Shown: positions 1-8,953, counted from the first letter of the stretch. The stretch: 64,000 nucleotides of DNA from Dehalococcoidia bacterium (GCA_025054935.1 JANWZD010000008.1:34633-98632); one strand, 5' to 3'. Numbers and translations are program-made. The notes: generated from the letters alone by a model not told the origin.

Positions 1-17
1 GGCCGTGTCACGGTCAT
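1..17 (-). CDS. 5' tip of an unknown gene running off the left edge
   Basis: An ATG on the minus strand at 15-17 is preceded by AGAGGGGGAAACG, a good purine-rich ribosome-binding site about 5 bases away. Only five codons (M-T-V-T-R) lie inside the window, so no function can be given. It would follow the hydantoinase gene on the same strand after about 30 bp and could be the next gene of that operon. Confidence 0.35.
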
Positions 18-47
18 CGTTTCCCCCTCTTCTAAGGGCAGAGTGGC

Positions 48-1427
48 TCAGGCGGCCTGGGCTGCGCCGCCTCGATGCAGATAGCGCCCGGCACCCGGCG
101 TTCCGACCACTGTCCCGTCGCGCATGATCACCTGTCCGCGCAGGATCGTCATCACGGGCCAGCCTTTGAGCGTCCAGCCGTCGTAGAGCGAATAGTCAGC
201 GCTGCTCTGGAAGATGGCGGCGTCGGCGACCTGCTCGCGGTCGAGGTCAATGAGGCAGAGATCGGCGTCGGCCCCGAGGCGAATGCTGCCCTTGGTCGCG
301 CCGAGCCCGAACAGCCGCGCGGGATTGGCCGCCGTCAGCGCAGCGACACGCCCGAGCGAGAGGCCGCGGCGGTGGACGCCCTCGCTCAGCAGCACCGGCA
401 GGATGGAGGCCGTGCCGGGGAAGCCGGCGCTCGCTGTCCAGATCGACCCCGTCTTCTTGGCGCGCCGGCGCGGCACGTGGTCCGAGCCGACGGTGTCGAG
501 CGTGCCGTCAGCGAGCCCTTCCCAGAGGGCATCGATATCGGCGCGGGCGCGCAGCGGCGGGTTCACCTTGCCGAGGGAGCCGAGGGGCGAGTCTTTGGTG
601 TGGGTGAGGTAGTGGGGGCAGGTCTCGGCGGCGATGGGATGGCCGGGGTAGCGGGCGCGCATCCAGCGAACGGCGTCGAGCGCCTCAGCGCCGCTGATGT
701 GGACGAAGTAGACCGGGCAGCCGGTCTGCTTGGCATAGTAGGCTGCGCGCAGGATGCATTCCGCTTCGACGATGGCGGGGCGGGATTCGTCCCACGCGGC
801 GAGGTCATCGCGGCCGGCCGCCTGCAGCTGCGCGCGCAGCTGCCAGACAATCTCGATGTTCTCGGGATGGATGCAGGCGATGGCGCCGGGGTGACGGGCG
901 ACTTCCTGAAGGTAGCGGTAGAGGTAGCCGTCGTCCGTTCCGGTGATGCCGAGATAGGCGCCTTCGTCGCCCCGAAAGCTGGTGAAGAACTTGAACGACG
1001 CGATGCCGGCCTCGCGGACATAGCGGCCGAGGTCGGCGAGATGCTGGGGCGAGCAGGGCACCGCATGGAAGCCGTAGTCGACGAACGCCATCCGGTCAGC
1101 GGCTGCCCGCGCTTCGGCGAAGATGGGAAAGTAATCCTCGCCCGACATCAGATAGGTGAGCACGGTGGTGACGCCGCCGGCGGCCGCCGAGCGCGTTTCT
1201 GTCTCCCAGTCGGCGAGCCCCTGACCGAGCCCGATATGGAGGTGCGGGTCGACGAGGCCGGGCAGCACGTACCGCCCGGCGGCATCGATCGTGGTTGCGC
1301 CGGTGAGCGTGCCCGGCGCCGCGATCGCGGCGATCCGTCCGTCCGCAATCCCGAGGTCCGCCCGCTGCTCGCTGCCGTCAGGCAGCACGACTGTTCCGCC
1401 CGCTACCACGGTGTCGACATGCGTCAT
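48..1427 (-). CDS. hydA: Dihydropyrimidinase / hydantoinase family cyclic amidohydrolase
   Basis: A 459-residue metal-dependent cyclic amidohydrolase expected to open cyclic ureides (dihydropyrimidines, hydantoins or allantoin) in the cytoplasm. Visible landmarks are the first metal ligands H62 and H64 in GLVDPHLHIG, the lysine to be carboxylated at K146 in SFKFF, the CIHPEN and FVHISGAEA histidine motifs, AETCPHYL, and the catalytic Asp in GSDHVP. The length matches the usual 455-475 of D-hydantoinases. The frame is open upstream, but ATG at 1427 is chosen because GGAGG lies 5 bases before it and the conserved beta-strand start follows. Substrate cannot be told from sequence; the close relatives allantoinase and phenylhydantoinase are alternatives. 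Confidence 0.88.
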   Translation of the reverse strand: MTHVDTVVAGGTVVLPDGSEQRADLGIADGRIAAIAAPGTLTGATTIDAAGRYVLPGLVDPHLHIGLGQGLADWETETRSAAAGGVTTVLTYLMSGEDYFPIFAEARAAADRMAFVDYGFHAVPCSPQHLADLGRYVREAGIASFKFFTSFRGDEGAYLGITGTDDGYLYRYLQEVARHPGAIACIHPENIEIVWQLRAQLQAAGRDDLAAWDESRPAIVEAECILRAAYYAKQTGCPVYFVHISGAEALDAVRWMRARYPGHPIAAETCPHYLTHTKDSPLGSLGKVNPPLRARADIDALWEGLADGTLDTVGSDHVPRRRAKKTGSIWTASAGFPGTASILPVLLSEGVHRRGLSLGRVAALTAANPARLFGLGATKGSIRLGADADLCLIDLDREQVADAAIFQSSADYSLYDGWTLKGWPVMTILRGQVIMRDGTVVGTPGAGRYLHRGGAAQAA

Positions 1428-2118
1428 CCCGTCCTCCATCGCTTGTTCTGGCGCCCTCCCAGAGGGGGAGGGTCGTGAGCTCGATAGGTGTCCCCGCGGG
1501 CACAGCCGTGGGGCAAACGCGGGGTGCCGTCGGCCGGCTGCTCGGCAGAGAGCGGGCCGTGCGTTGGGGCGGATGCTGAGCGGTATGCTCGTGCCGTGCC
1601 CGGCGAGCTCGGCGTGGTCGGTCGCCTTGCGCTTCCCGAGCGGGCGGATGAACGCATGCTCGCGCCGGGCAATTGCTAGGTCGCCGCGGCGATAAACAGG
1701 CCCGGGCTGCCGAACGGGAGCATGCTCCGGCCGATCTTGCCGCCCAGACCAGCCACCCGGACTGTGCTGGTGCCGTTCGCTTCGGGCTGGCCGCGCAGAG
1801 AGCCGGCTTGGGCATCGGCTCGATGCCCGAGGTGGCAGGGTTCTCGAACCGGAGCGCGCCACGGTCGGCGACAACGAACGCGCAGCTAGGCTTTGCGGTC
1901 CAGCCGCAGCTGCGCTTCAAGCGACCCGCTTCCCGGTGCCGCTCCGCCATTGCGCCTTCCTCCCGCGCAGTTCTACGTCGCCTCGGCGCGATCGATCAAG
2001 CGGCTGCTCGGCGAGACCGTGCGCGCCACGCTGCAGGGTCGGCGATCGCGGATTCCACTCGGTTCTACAAGAAGTTGTGGGAGGAGAGAAAAACGGGCCT
2101 AAATAGGCCGCTTGCCTG
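1428..2118. other. Intergenic stretch of about 690 bp, no supported gene
   Basis: Frames on both strands stay open because of high GC, but none has a convincing ribosome-binding site, domain or codon pattern. The only local structure noticed is a perfect 12-bp palindrome GGAGCATGCTCC at 1717-1728. It may hold the upstream region of the hydantoinase operon. Confidence 0.5.
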
Positions 2119-2147
2119 TTGACAAGAGGGAAAGGACCTGGTATCGT
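2119..2147 (+). promoter_or_regulatory. Putative sigma-70-type promoter of nrdR-nrdJ
   Basis: TTGACA at 2119-2124 is followed after 17 bases by TATCGT at 2142-2147, about 70 bases before the nrdR start. The -35 is perfect and the -10 is fair. No clear NrdR box was recognised around it. Confidence 0.5.
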
Positions 2148-2218
2148 TCTCCCTTGCCATGTGCCAGATATGGCGCTTGGCTGGATAAAAACTGTCAAGA
2201 TGTGGTCGAGGGTAGCTC

Positions 2219-2725
2219 GTGCGCTGTCCATTCTGCCATCAAGGCGATAGCCGTGTTATCTCCTCGCGAGAGGGGGCCGGGATGATCCGCCGCCGGCGGG
2301 TCTGTCCCTCGTGCGGGCAGCGCTTTACCACCCGCGAATGCCTTGTCCAGCCCACCGTGCTGATCGTGAAGAAAGATGGCCGGCGTGAGCCGTTTGACCG
2401 GGACAAGCTCCTGCGCGGCATTCAGCTTGCGTGCACCAAGCGGCCAGTGGCGGCAGAGGCCATTGAGCAAGCGGTCGCGGCAGTGGAAGCGGCCCTCTTC
2501 GCGCGCGGCGAAGCAGAACTGCCGAGCAGCCTTGTGGGCGAGCTTGTGCTCGAGCAGTTAGCGCGCCTCGACGCTGTCGCCTATGTCCGCTTCGCCTCGG
2601 TCTATCGGCAGTTTCCCGACCTCGCTGCGCTCCAAGCGGAGATCGGCGCGCTGACAGGGGAGCTGCCTGCCCCCACGGCCGGAGCGCTGGCCGCTGCCGG
2701 CCAGCGCGCTTCCGCCAGTTCCTAA
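2219..2725 (+). CDS. nrdR: Transcriptional repressor NrdR
   Basis: A 168-residue repressor of ribonucleotide reductase genes. It opens with a zinc ribbon (CPFC at residues 3-6, CPSCGQRF near residue 31), followed by an ATP-cone domain that senses ATP/dATP (VKKDGRREPFDRDKL onward). The conserved NrdR signatures RVISSREG and IRRRRVCP are both present, and the length is typical (150-170). The start is GTG at 2219, because the family begins with M-x-C-P. It lies 47 bp upstream of nrdJ and is almost certainly cotranscribed with it, so the repressor probably controls its own operon. Confidence 0.95.
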   Translation: MRCPFCHQGDSRVISSREGAGMIRRRRVCPSCGQRFTTRECLVQPTVLIVKKDGRREPFDRDKLLRGIQLACTKRPVAAEAIEQAVAAVEAALFARGEAELPSSLVGELVLEQLARLDAVAYVRFASVYRQFPDLAALQAEIGALTGELPAPTAGALAAAGQRASASS

Positions 2726-2772
2726 CCTCGCGCAATCCGGAACTCTCTGAGAGAATTGGGGAAGGAGTGTCT

Positions 2773-5700
2773 ATGCCCACTGCTGCGATCGTCCCGAAAT
2801 GGCCCCGTCCTGCCGAAGAAGGCAGGTGGACCGAAGCAGCGTTGAAAGTGCTGCGGGAGCGCTATCTGCGCAAAGATGCGACGGGGCAGGTGGTCGAAAC
2901 CCCCGAGGAAGCCTGCTGGCGCGTCGCTTGCGCGATCGCCGAGGCAGAGTATCTCCATGGCGCAGACGACGCGACCGTGCGGGCGAGCGCCGAGCGTTTC
3001 TACCGCTTGATGGTGCGCGGGGTGTTTCTGCCGAATTCCCCTACCCTCATGAACGCGGGAAAAGGCAACGGTCTCCAGTATTCGGCCTGCTATGTCCTTC
3101 CGGTCGAAGACAGCTTGGAAGGCATCTTCGAGAGCATCAAGCGCGCCGCCATCATCCATAAGTCGGGAGGCGGGACGGGCTTCTCCTTCAGCCGGCTGCG
3201 CAGCAAGGATGCCGTCGTCTCGACGACGGGCGGCAAAGCGAGCGGCCCGGTCAGCTTCCTGCGCGTCTTCGACGCTGCCACCGAAGCGGTGAAGCAGGGC
3301 GGAACGCGGCGTGGCGCGAACATGGGCATCCTGCGCGTCGACCATCCCGACATCCTCGAATTTATCGACTGCAAGCGGGACGGCGGCATCACGAACTTCA
3401 ATATCTCAGTCGCCATCACCGACGCCTTCATGAAGGCGCTCGAGAGCGGGAGCGACTACGCCCTGATCGCTCCTGACACGGGCAAGGAAGTGGGGCGCCT
3501 CTCGGCGGTCGAGGTCTTCAATCGGCTCGTTGATGCGGCGTGGGCGACGGGCGACCCCGGGGTGGTGTTCATCGACCGGATCAACAACTCGCCCGCCAAT
3601 CCGACGCCAGCCGTCTGGCAGATCGAGGCGACCAACCCCTGTGTCACGGGGGATACGCTCGTCTACACCGACCGCGGCTTGGAGCGGATGGCAGACCTCG
3701 TCGCCTCTGGGCGCGCGGCGGCAGTCGCCGTCGAGGACGGCTTTGCGCCGGCGACCCCGGCGTTCTCCACGGGCGTCAGGCCCGTCTTCCGCCTCCAGAC
3801 TGTTGAGGGCTATGAGGTGCGGCTGACGGCAGACCATCGCGTGATGACCCGGCGCGGCTGGGTAGCGGCCGCCGATCTCTGCCCGGGCGACGAGATCCGG
3901 CTCCTCTCGCATCGCGGCGGCTTCGGAACGGGCGGTTCGCTCACTCTCGGTCGCGTGCTCGGCTGGCTTGTGAGCGAGACGGCGCTCGCCGTCGACCCCG
4001 CCATGCTCTCCGTCCTCGGCGAGGCGGAGCGCGAGCAGGCTCCGCGCGCTGCTGAGCGGATGGCCAGCAGCGTCCTCGCCGGGGAAGGCGGACGCCACGG
4101 CGAGGACGCTCCGGTCGCCGTGATCGCCGACCGCGACGAGGCGCGCGTCCGTTCGGCGTACCTCTTGCGGCTCGCCGCCGAGCATGGGGTGGTGCCGGGA
4201 GCGACGCAGCAGGTGCCCGAGAGCGTGCTGACCGGCGCGGAGGAGATGCAACGCGGCTTTTTGCAGGCGCTCTTCACCGCCGACGGCGACGTCACCGGCC
4301 ATGCCGAGGGGGTCTCGGTCCGGCTCGTTTCGTCCAGCGATTGCCTGCTGAAAGATGTGCAGCGGCTGCTGCTCAACTTCGGGATCGCGTCGGCGCTCTT
4401 TCCCCATCGCGGGCAGGCGGCGGGCCGTCCGCTGCCCGATAGCAGCGGGGAGAGCGCCACTCACGAACTTGTCATCTCGAACGATAACCTTCACCGCTTT
4501 GCGAGCAGCATCGGTTTTCTGTCGGACCGCAAGCAGCGCGCACTCAGCAGCCAGCTCGCCGGGCGTCAGCTGCCTCGTGAGCGCTTCTACGCCCGCTTCG
4601 CGTCGCTCATCCCCGACGGCATCGAAGAGGTGTACGACCTGACCGAGCCGCGCACGCATTCGTTCGTCGCCAACGGCCTCGTGGTGCACAACTGCGGGGA
4701 GCAGCCGCTCGCCCCGAATGAAGCGTGCAATCTCGGCTCGATCAATCTTGCTGCGTTCGTGCGGCCGCCCGCTGACCCGGCCCGTCCTTGGGATGAGCCG
4801 CCCGCAAGCCGCATCGCGTGGGAAGAGCTCGAGGCAGTCGTTGCGGACTGTGTTCGGTTCCTTGACGACGTCATCGACGTCAACCCCTACCCGTTGCCTG
4901 AAATCGACGCGGCGGTGAAGGCGAACCGGCGCATCGGCCTCGGCGTGATGGGCTGGGCCGACCTGCTGATCGCGCTTGGCGTTCCGTATGACAGCGACGA
5001 AGCGCTCGAGCTGGCGGACCGGATCATGCGCACAATCCACGATGCTGGCCACCGGGCGACCGAGCGCCTCGCGGTCGAGCGCGGTCCCTTCCCGAACTGG
5101 AGCCGGAGCATCTACGCCAATGGCGCGCCGAAGCGCAACAGCACGGTCACCACGATCGCGCCCACCGGCACCATCAGCATTATCGCCGGCTGCAGCTCCG
5201 GCATCGAGCCGCTCTTCGCGCTCGCCTATCGCCACAAGGCGCCGGGACAAAATCGGCTGCTCACCTTCGTCAATCCGGTCGCCGAGGCGGTGCTGAAGGC
5301 GCACGGGCTGCTGACTGATGAACTGCGCGAACAGATCGCGCTCCACGGCACAATCGGCGAGATCGAGGGGGTGCCCGAGCGTATCAAGCGCGTCCTCGTC
5401 ACGGCGCACGAGATTGCGCCTCCAGCCCATGTCCGGATGCAGGCGGCGTGGCAGCGCTGGACGGATAACGCCGTGAGCAAGACGATCAACTTGCCGCATG
5501 AGGCGACCCGTGCCGATGTCGCGTCGGCGTACCGCCTCGCTTATGAGCTGGGCTGCCTCGGCATCACAGTCTTCCGCGATGGCTGCAAGGGCGAAGCAGC
5601 GCAAGTGCTCCACGTCGGCAGCGCCGAGAAGAAGCCGGCCGAAGCCGCGCCGAGCGAGGCCGAGCAGGCAAAGGCGCTCACCGCCCAAGCGGAGGCGCTC

Positions 5701-6309
5701 TGGGGACTGGGCGTGCCGGCGGGCAAGAGCGGCATCCGCCCGCGGCCGAGCGTCGTTGCCGGCTACACGCGGCAGATCGTCGCTCCTGAGGGGAAGGTGA
5801 ACGTCACCCTCAACAGCGATGAGTACGGCCTGTACGAGGTGTTCATCAACGTCGGCAAGGCCGGCAGCGATATCGCCGCGCTCGCCGAAGCGCTAGGCCG
5901 CCTCGTCAGCCTCACCCTGCGGATGGCCAGTCCGCTGCCGCCGAACGAGCGCGCGCGCGAGGTGGCCAACCAGCTTCGCGGCATCGGCGGGAGCCGCTCC
6001 GTTGGCCTCGGGCCTAATCAAGTGCGCTCGCTTCCCGATGCGGTCGCGAAGGCGATCGAACTGCATCTCGGCGAGGAGCGTCCGGTTCCGGTCGTGCCGG
6101 AGACGCGGCCCGTTGCCGCGGCGCGTCTCGGCGGCAACGGCGCGGCGGCCCCCGGCAACGGCCACGCCGCCGAAGCCGCGCAGGCACAAGCGGCGGTCGC
6201 CGTCCACGTGAAGGCGACGGGCAATCTCTGCCCCGAGTGTGGCTGCAGCACGCTCTTCATGATGGAAGGCTGCAAGAAGTGTGAGGCGTGCGGCTACACG
6301 GAGTGCTGA
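2773..6309 (+). CDS. nrdJ: Adenosylcobalamin-dependent (class II) ribonucleotide reductase with intein
   Basis: This 1178-residue precursor reduces ribonucleotides to deoxyribonucleotides using adenosylcobalamin. Removing the intein (residues 290-640) leaves about 827 residues, normal for NrdJ. Family marks include SGGGTGFSFSRLR, the NPCGE radical-cysteine motif rebuilt at the splice junction, NACNLGSINL-like EACNLGSINL, NSTVTTIAPTGTIS, a TSCPD domain near residues 1005-1080, and a C-terminal Cys cluster (CPECGC, CKKCEACGYTEC) that supplies redox thiols or binds zinc. ATG at 2773 is chosen over GTG at 2767 because AGGAG lies 6 bases before it. NrdR is upstream, and an ATP:corrinoid adenosyltransferase at 12.1 kb can provide the cofactor. 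Confidence 0.95.
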   Translation: MPTAAIVPKWPRPAEEGRWTEAALKVLRERYLRKDATGQVVETPEEACWRVACAIAEAEYLHGADDATVRASAERFYRLMVRGVFLPNSPTLMNAGKGNGLQYSACYVLPVEDSLEGIFESIKRAAIIHKSGGGTGFSFSRLRSKDAVVSTTGGKASGPVSFLRVFDAATEAVKQGGTRRGANMGILRVDHPDILEFIDCKRDGGITNFNISVAITDAFMKALESGSDYALIAPDTGKEVGRLSAVEVFNRLVDAAWATGDPGVVFIDRINNSPANPTPAVWQIEATNPCVTGDTLVYTDRGLERMADLVASGRAAAVAVEDGFAPATPAFSTGVRPVFRLQTVEGYEVRLTADHRVMTRRGWVAAADLCPGDEIRLLSHRGGFGTGGSLTLGRVLGWLVSETALAVDPAMLSVLGEAEREQAPRAAERMASSVLAGEGGRHGEDAPVAVIADRDEARVRSAYLLRLAAEHGVVPGATQQVPESVLTGAEEMQRGFLQALFTADGDVTGHAEGVSVRLVSSSDCLLKDVQRLLLNFGIASALFPHRGQAAGRPLPDSSGESATHELVISNDNLHRFASSIGFLSDRKQRALSSQLAGRQLPRERFYARFASLIPDGIEEVYDLTEPRTHSFVANGLVVHNCGEQPLAPNEACNLGSINLAAFVRPPADPARPWDEPPASRIAWEELEAVVADCVRFLDDVIDVNPYPLPEIDAAVKANRRIGLGVMGWADLLIALGVPYDSDEALELADRIMRTIHDAGHRATERLAVERGPFPNWSRSIYANGAPKRNSTVTTIAPTGTISIIAGCSSGIEPLFALAYRHKAPGQNRLLTFVNPVAEAVLKAHGLLTDELREQIALHGTIGEIEGVPERIKRVLVTAHEIAPPAHVRMQAAWQRWTDNAVSKTINLPHEATRADVASAYRLAYELGCLGITVFRDGCKGEAAQVLHVGSAEKKPAEAAPSEAEQAKALTAQAEALWGLGVPAGKSGIRPRPSVVAGYTRQIVAPEGKVNVTLNSDEYGLYEVFINVGKAGSDIAALAEALGRLVSLTLRMASPLPPNERAREVANQLRGIGGSRSVGLGPNQVRSLPDAVAKAIELHLGEERPVPVVPETRPVAAARLGGNGAAAPGNGHAAEAAQAQAAVAVHVKATGNLCPECGCSTLFMMEGCKKCEACGYTEC
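3640..4692 (+). other. Intein in NrdJ with LAGLIDADG (DOD) endonuclease domain
   Basis: The insert is 351 residues, in frame. It starts with Cys290 (block A, CVTGDTLVYTDRGL) and ends with VVHN before extein Cys641. Block B is T352-A-D-H355. The terminal block HSFVANGLVVHN has the penultimate His and final Asn needed for Asn cyclisation. Between them lies a compact homing-endonuclease domain: the second LAGLIDADG helix is clear (LFTADGDV, D504) and the first is divergent (VLGWLVSE, with Glu402 in the acidic position). All splicing residues look intact, so splicing is expected. Whether the endonuclease still cuts is uncertain because the domain is small and its first motif is weak. Confidence 0.93.
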
Positions 6310-6328
6310 GGCGCTCCCTGTCCGGGAG

Positions 6329-6356
6329 GCTGGCCCGCTCCCGCGAGCGGGCCAGC
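6329..6356. terminator. Hairpin terminator between convergent nrdJ and the 6.4-kb gene
   Basis: A perfect 12-bp stem (GCTGGCCCGCTC pairing with GAGCGGGCCAGC, loop CCGC) lies 20 bp after the nrdJ stop. It sits between convergent genes and could serve both strands. The following T-run is weak (CTGTTTA). Confidence 0.6.
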
Positions 6357-6361
6357 GCTGT

Positions 6362-6694
6362 TTAGCGGGGCGGCCGGTAAGGAGTGGTCGGCGTGCGGGT
6401 CGGCGTCGGAGTGGCGGGGCGAGGCGTCGGCGTCGCCGTCCGCGTTGCGGTCGGGGTCGGAGGCGGCGCGTAGCCGAGCGGGGAGGTGGCAAGCGGCGCG
6501 TTCTTCAGGCCGAGCGGCAGGACGACACGGTTGCCCGGCGGAGCAGGATACGTCGGCCCTCCATAGGGCCCGGAAAATGGCGCCGCAACGACGAGCGGCA
6601 GTGCGGAGCCGGTTGTCAGGCCGACGACGACCAGCACGCTGCTGACCGCGATCGCCGTCCATCCCGCTGCTCGCTGACAAGCCCATCGAAGCAT
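6362..6694 (-). CDS. Small exported Pro/Thr-rich protein, unknown function
   Basis: A 110-residue frame with an N-terminal hydrophobic stretch (residues about 12-38, AIAVSSVLVVVGLTTG) that looks like a signal peptide or anchor. A low-complexity tail of repeated T-P-T-A/R-T-P units follows from about residue 77. Such Pro/Thr linkers are common in surface proteins of Chloroflexota, but no domain is recognised. It converges on nrdJ, sharing the terminator hairpin. The composition-driven tail means chance cannot be excluded, but the signal-like start supports a real gene. Confidence 0.45.
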   Translation of the reverse strand: MLRWACQRAAGWTAIAVSSVLVVVGLTTGSALPLVVAAPFSGPYGGPTYPAPPGNRVVLPLGLKNAPLATSPLGYAPPPTPTATRTATPTPRPATPTPTRTPTTPYRPPR

Positions 6695-6748
6695 CGGTCC
6701 TCTCCACGGTGGCTCTCCTCATCTCTTCGTCTTAAGAGCGGAGGGCTC

Positions 6749-6770
6749 ACTAGGGCCGTTCGGCCCTAGT
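6749..6770. promoter_or_regulatory. 22-bp perfect palindrome upstream of greA
   Basis: ACTAGGGCCG-TT-CGGCCCTAGT reads as a perfect inverted repeat with a two-base centre. It lies between the divergent Pro/Thr-rich gene and greA. No T-run follows, so an operator is likelier than a terminator. The core GGGCC-GTTC-GGCCC has the layout of NarL/DosR-type response-regulator boxes, which is an analogy only. Confidence 0.45.
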
Positions 6771-6938
6771 CCTTAGCTAGGCGGTGCTGCTGGCGCTGAG
6801 CGAGCCTCTTGCAGCCGGCATCGCGACGATCTACGATTGTTCTGCATACACGCGGCGGGACGGCTGAGGGCTTTTGTTCTCAGTCGTTTTTCTATTGCAA
6901 CTGCAACGACGCAGCTGCCGTTGTGGAAGGAGCCGGCC

Positions 6939-7409
6939 ATGGTCGACAAGCCCGTCTTTCTCACCCCGGAGGGACGCGCGAAGCTCGAGGCGGAGCTCGA
7001 ATATCTCCGGCGCGAGAAGCGTCGCCAGATTAGCGAACGGATCAGCGAGTCGAAGGAGATCGGCGGCTTCGGGGACAATGCCGACCTCGACGATGCGCGC
7101 AACGAGCAGGTGATCGTCGAGACGCGCATTCAGCAGCTCGAGCGGATGCTGCGCGCTGCCACCATCATCAAGGAGCACGACCCAAGTACGGGCATCGTCC
7201 AGATCGGCTCGACGGTCACGGTCGTTTCCGATGATGGCGAAGAGGAGCGCTACACCATCGTCGGCAGCGCCGAGGCGAACCCGCGGGCAGGAAAAATTTC
7301 CAACGAATCTCCCGTCGGCCATGCTCTGCTCGGGCGCAAAGTGGGCGAAGTCGTCCAAGTGATGACCCCCTCGGGAGTAGAGCGGCTGACGATCCGGCGG
7401 ATCGAGTGA
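6939..7409 (+). CDS. greA: Transcription elongation factor GreA
   Basis: A 156-residue factor that binds the RNA polymerase secondary channel and stimulates cleavage of backtracked RNA. The N-terminal coiled coil carries the acidic tip needed for cleavage (GGFGDNADLDDAR near residues 42-54). The C-terminal FKBP-like domain contains VGSTVTV and the ending VVQVMTPSGVERLTIRRIE-type strand. Length is standard (156-160). ATG at 6939 has GGAAGGAG six bases upstream. It precedes lysS by 80 bp, a greA-lysS pairing seen in many bacteria. Confidence 0.95.
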   Translation: MVDKPVFLTPEGRAKLEAELEYLRREKRRQISERISESKEIGGFGDNADLDDARNEQVIVETRIQQLERMLRAATIIKEHDPSTGIVQIGSTVTVVSDDGEEERYTIVGSAEANPRAGKISNESPVGHALLGRKVGEVVQVMTPSGVERLTIRRIE

Positions 7410-7489
7410 GGAGGCATCGGCTACACTGACCGCGGATCCCCGTATCCGTCATCCTGTTCACGGCAGCGAGCAGCTGCGAAACGAGCCAG

Positions 7490-8953
7490 ATGTCTGACGT
7501 TGCAGAACAGATCGCCCAGCGGCGGGCGAAGGTCGCCGCAATCCGCGCGGGAGGCGGCAACCCCTATCCTGCTCGCTTCCGGCGCACCCACACCGCCGCC
7601 GAAGCAGTTGCCGCTTTCGAGGCCGACCCCGACGCCCTCATTCCGGTGACAGTCGCCGGCCGGCTCATCTCAAAGCGCGTGATGGGCAAGGCGACCTTTG
7701 CCCATCTCCAAGATTGGTCCGGCCGCATCCAGCTGTTTGCGCGCCGCGACTCCCTCGGCGACGCCTATGACTCCTTTCTCGACTTCGACCTCGGCGACAT
7801 CGTCGGCATCGAAGGGACCCTCATGCGGACGCGGACCGGCGAGATTACGGTCGATGTCGGGAAGGCGACGCTGCTGGCAAAGTCGCTTCGTCCGCTCCCG
7901 GATAAGTGGCACGGCCTGACCGATGTCGAAAAGCGGTATCGGCAACGCTACCTTGACCTGATCGCGAACGAAGAGACGCGCCGGATCGTCAAACTGCGGC
8001 AGCGGGTCGTCTCGGCGATCCGGCGCTTCCTCGACGCGCGGGGGTTTGTCGAAGTCGAAACGCCGGTGCTCCAGCTCGTGCCCGGCGGCGCGGCGGCGCG
8101 GTCATTCAAGACCTACTATGAGGCGCTCGATACCGAGGTGCACCTGCGCATCTCGCTTGAGCTCTACTTGAAGCGGCTGCTCGTCGGCGGACTGGACAAG
8201 GTGTATGAACTGGGGCGTGTCTTCCGCAATGAAGGCATCTCGCATAAGCACAACCCCGAGTTCACGCTGCTGGAGACCTACGAGGCGTATGCCGACTATC
8301 TCGACGTCTTGACGATGGTCGAAGAGTTGCTCGCGACGGTCGTCCGCGACGTGCACGGCTCGCTGCAGGTGGATCTCGGCGAGCACACCATCGACTTCAC
8401 GCCGCCGTGGCGGCGGGAGACCCTGCGCGACGCGATCCGCAGCCGTGCCGGGATCGACTTCGCGGACTATCCCGACGCCGAATCGCTGCGCGCGGTGATG
8501 CGGGAGCGGGGGCTCGCGGTCGACCCGACGCTCGGCCGCGGCAAGCTGATCGATGAACTGCTGACGACCTTTGTCGAACCGACCCTCATCCAACCGACGT
8601 TTCTGCTCGACTATCCGGTTGAGCTGTCGCCGCTGGCGAAGCGGAAAGAGGACGACCCGACCCTCGTCGAACGGTTTGAAGGGTTTGTCGGCGGCATAGA
8701 GATCGCCAATGCGTTCAGCGAGCTGAACGACCCCGATGACCAGCGCGCCCGCTTCGAAGCGCAGCTGGCTGCGCGCGCCGCCGGCGACGAAGAGACGGAG
8801 CGGCTCGACGAAGATTTCCTGCTCGCCCTTGAATATGGGATGCCGCCCGCGGGCGGTCTTGGTATCGGCATCGACCGGTTGGTAGCGTTGCTGGCGGGGG
8901 CGCACTCGCTGCGGGAGGTGATCTTATTCCCGCAGCTTCGAACGGTGCGCTGA
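7490..8953 (+). CDS. lysS: Lysyl-tRNA synthetase, class II
   Basis: A 487-residue class II synthetase charging tRNA-Lys. An N-terminal OB-fold anticodon domain (about residues 50-150; ATFAHLQDWSGRIQLF) is followed by the catalytic core. Motif 1 lies near YRQRYLDLIAN, motif 2 at GRVFRNEGISHKHNPEF and motif 3 at GGLGIGIDRLVALL. Length fits the family (485-510). The usual GGAAARPF loop reads PGGAAARSF here. The ribosome-binding site is weak (ACGAGCC), but ATG at 7490 gives the normal N-terminus. It follows greA. Confidence 0.95.
   Translation: MSDVAEQIAQRRAKVAAIRAGGGNPYPARFRRTHTAAEAVAAFEADPDALIPVTVAGRLISKRVMGKATFAHLQDWSGRIQLFARRDSLGDAYDSFLDFDLGDIVGIEGTLMRTRTGEITVDVGKATLLAKSLRPLPDKWHGLTDVEKRYRQRYLDLIANEETRRIVKLRQRVVSAIRRFLDARGFVEVETPVLQLVPGGAAARSFKTYYEALDTEVHLRISLELYLKRLLVGGLDKVYELGRVFRNEGISHKHNPEFTLLETYEAYADYLDVLTMVEELLATVVRDVHGSLQVDLGEHTIDFTPPWRRETLRDAIRSRAGIDFADYPDAESLRAVMRERGLAVDPTLGRGKLIDELLTTFVEPTLIQPTFLLDYPVELSPLAKRKEDDPTLVERFEGFVGGIEIANAFSELNDPDDQRARFEAQLAARAAGDEETERLDEDFLLALEYGMPPAGGLGIGIDRLVALLAGAHSLREVILFPQLRTVR

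Noticed and set aside
75..1478. Long plus-strand frame opposite the hydantoinase
   Set aside because: It mirrors the codon pattern of the minus-strand gene, has no domain and no ribosome-binding site; it is a high-GC shadow.
2148..2218. NrdR boxes upstream of nrdR
   Set aside because: No pair of ACA-n-TATAT-like palindromes could be seen; only a promoter was supported.
3406..5688. 760-codon minus-strand frame across the NrdJ intein
   Set aside because: Composition is that of an antisense shadow (rich in Arg/His/Asp); the plus-strand frame has every NrdJ and intein motif.
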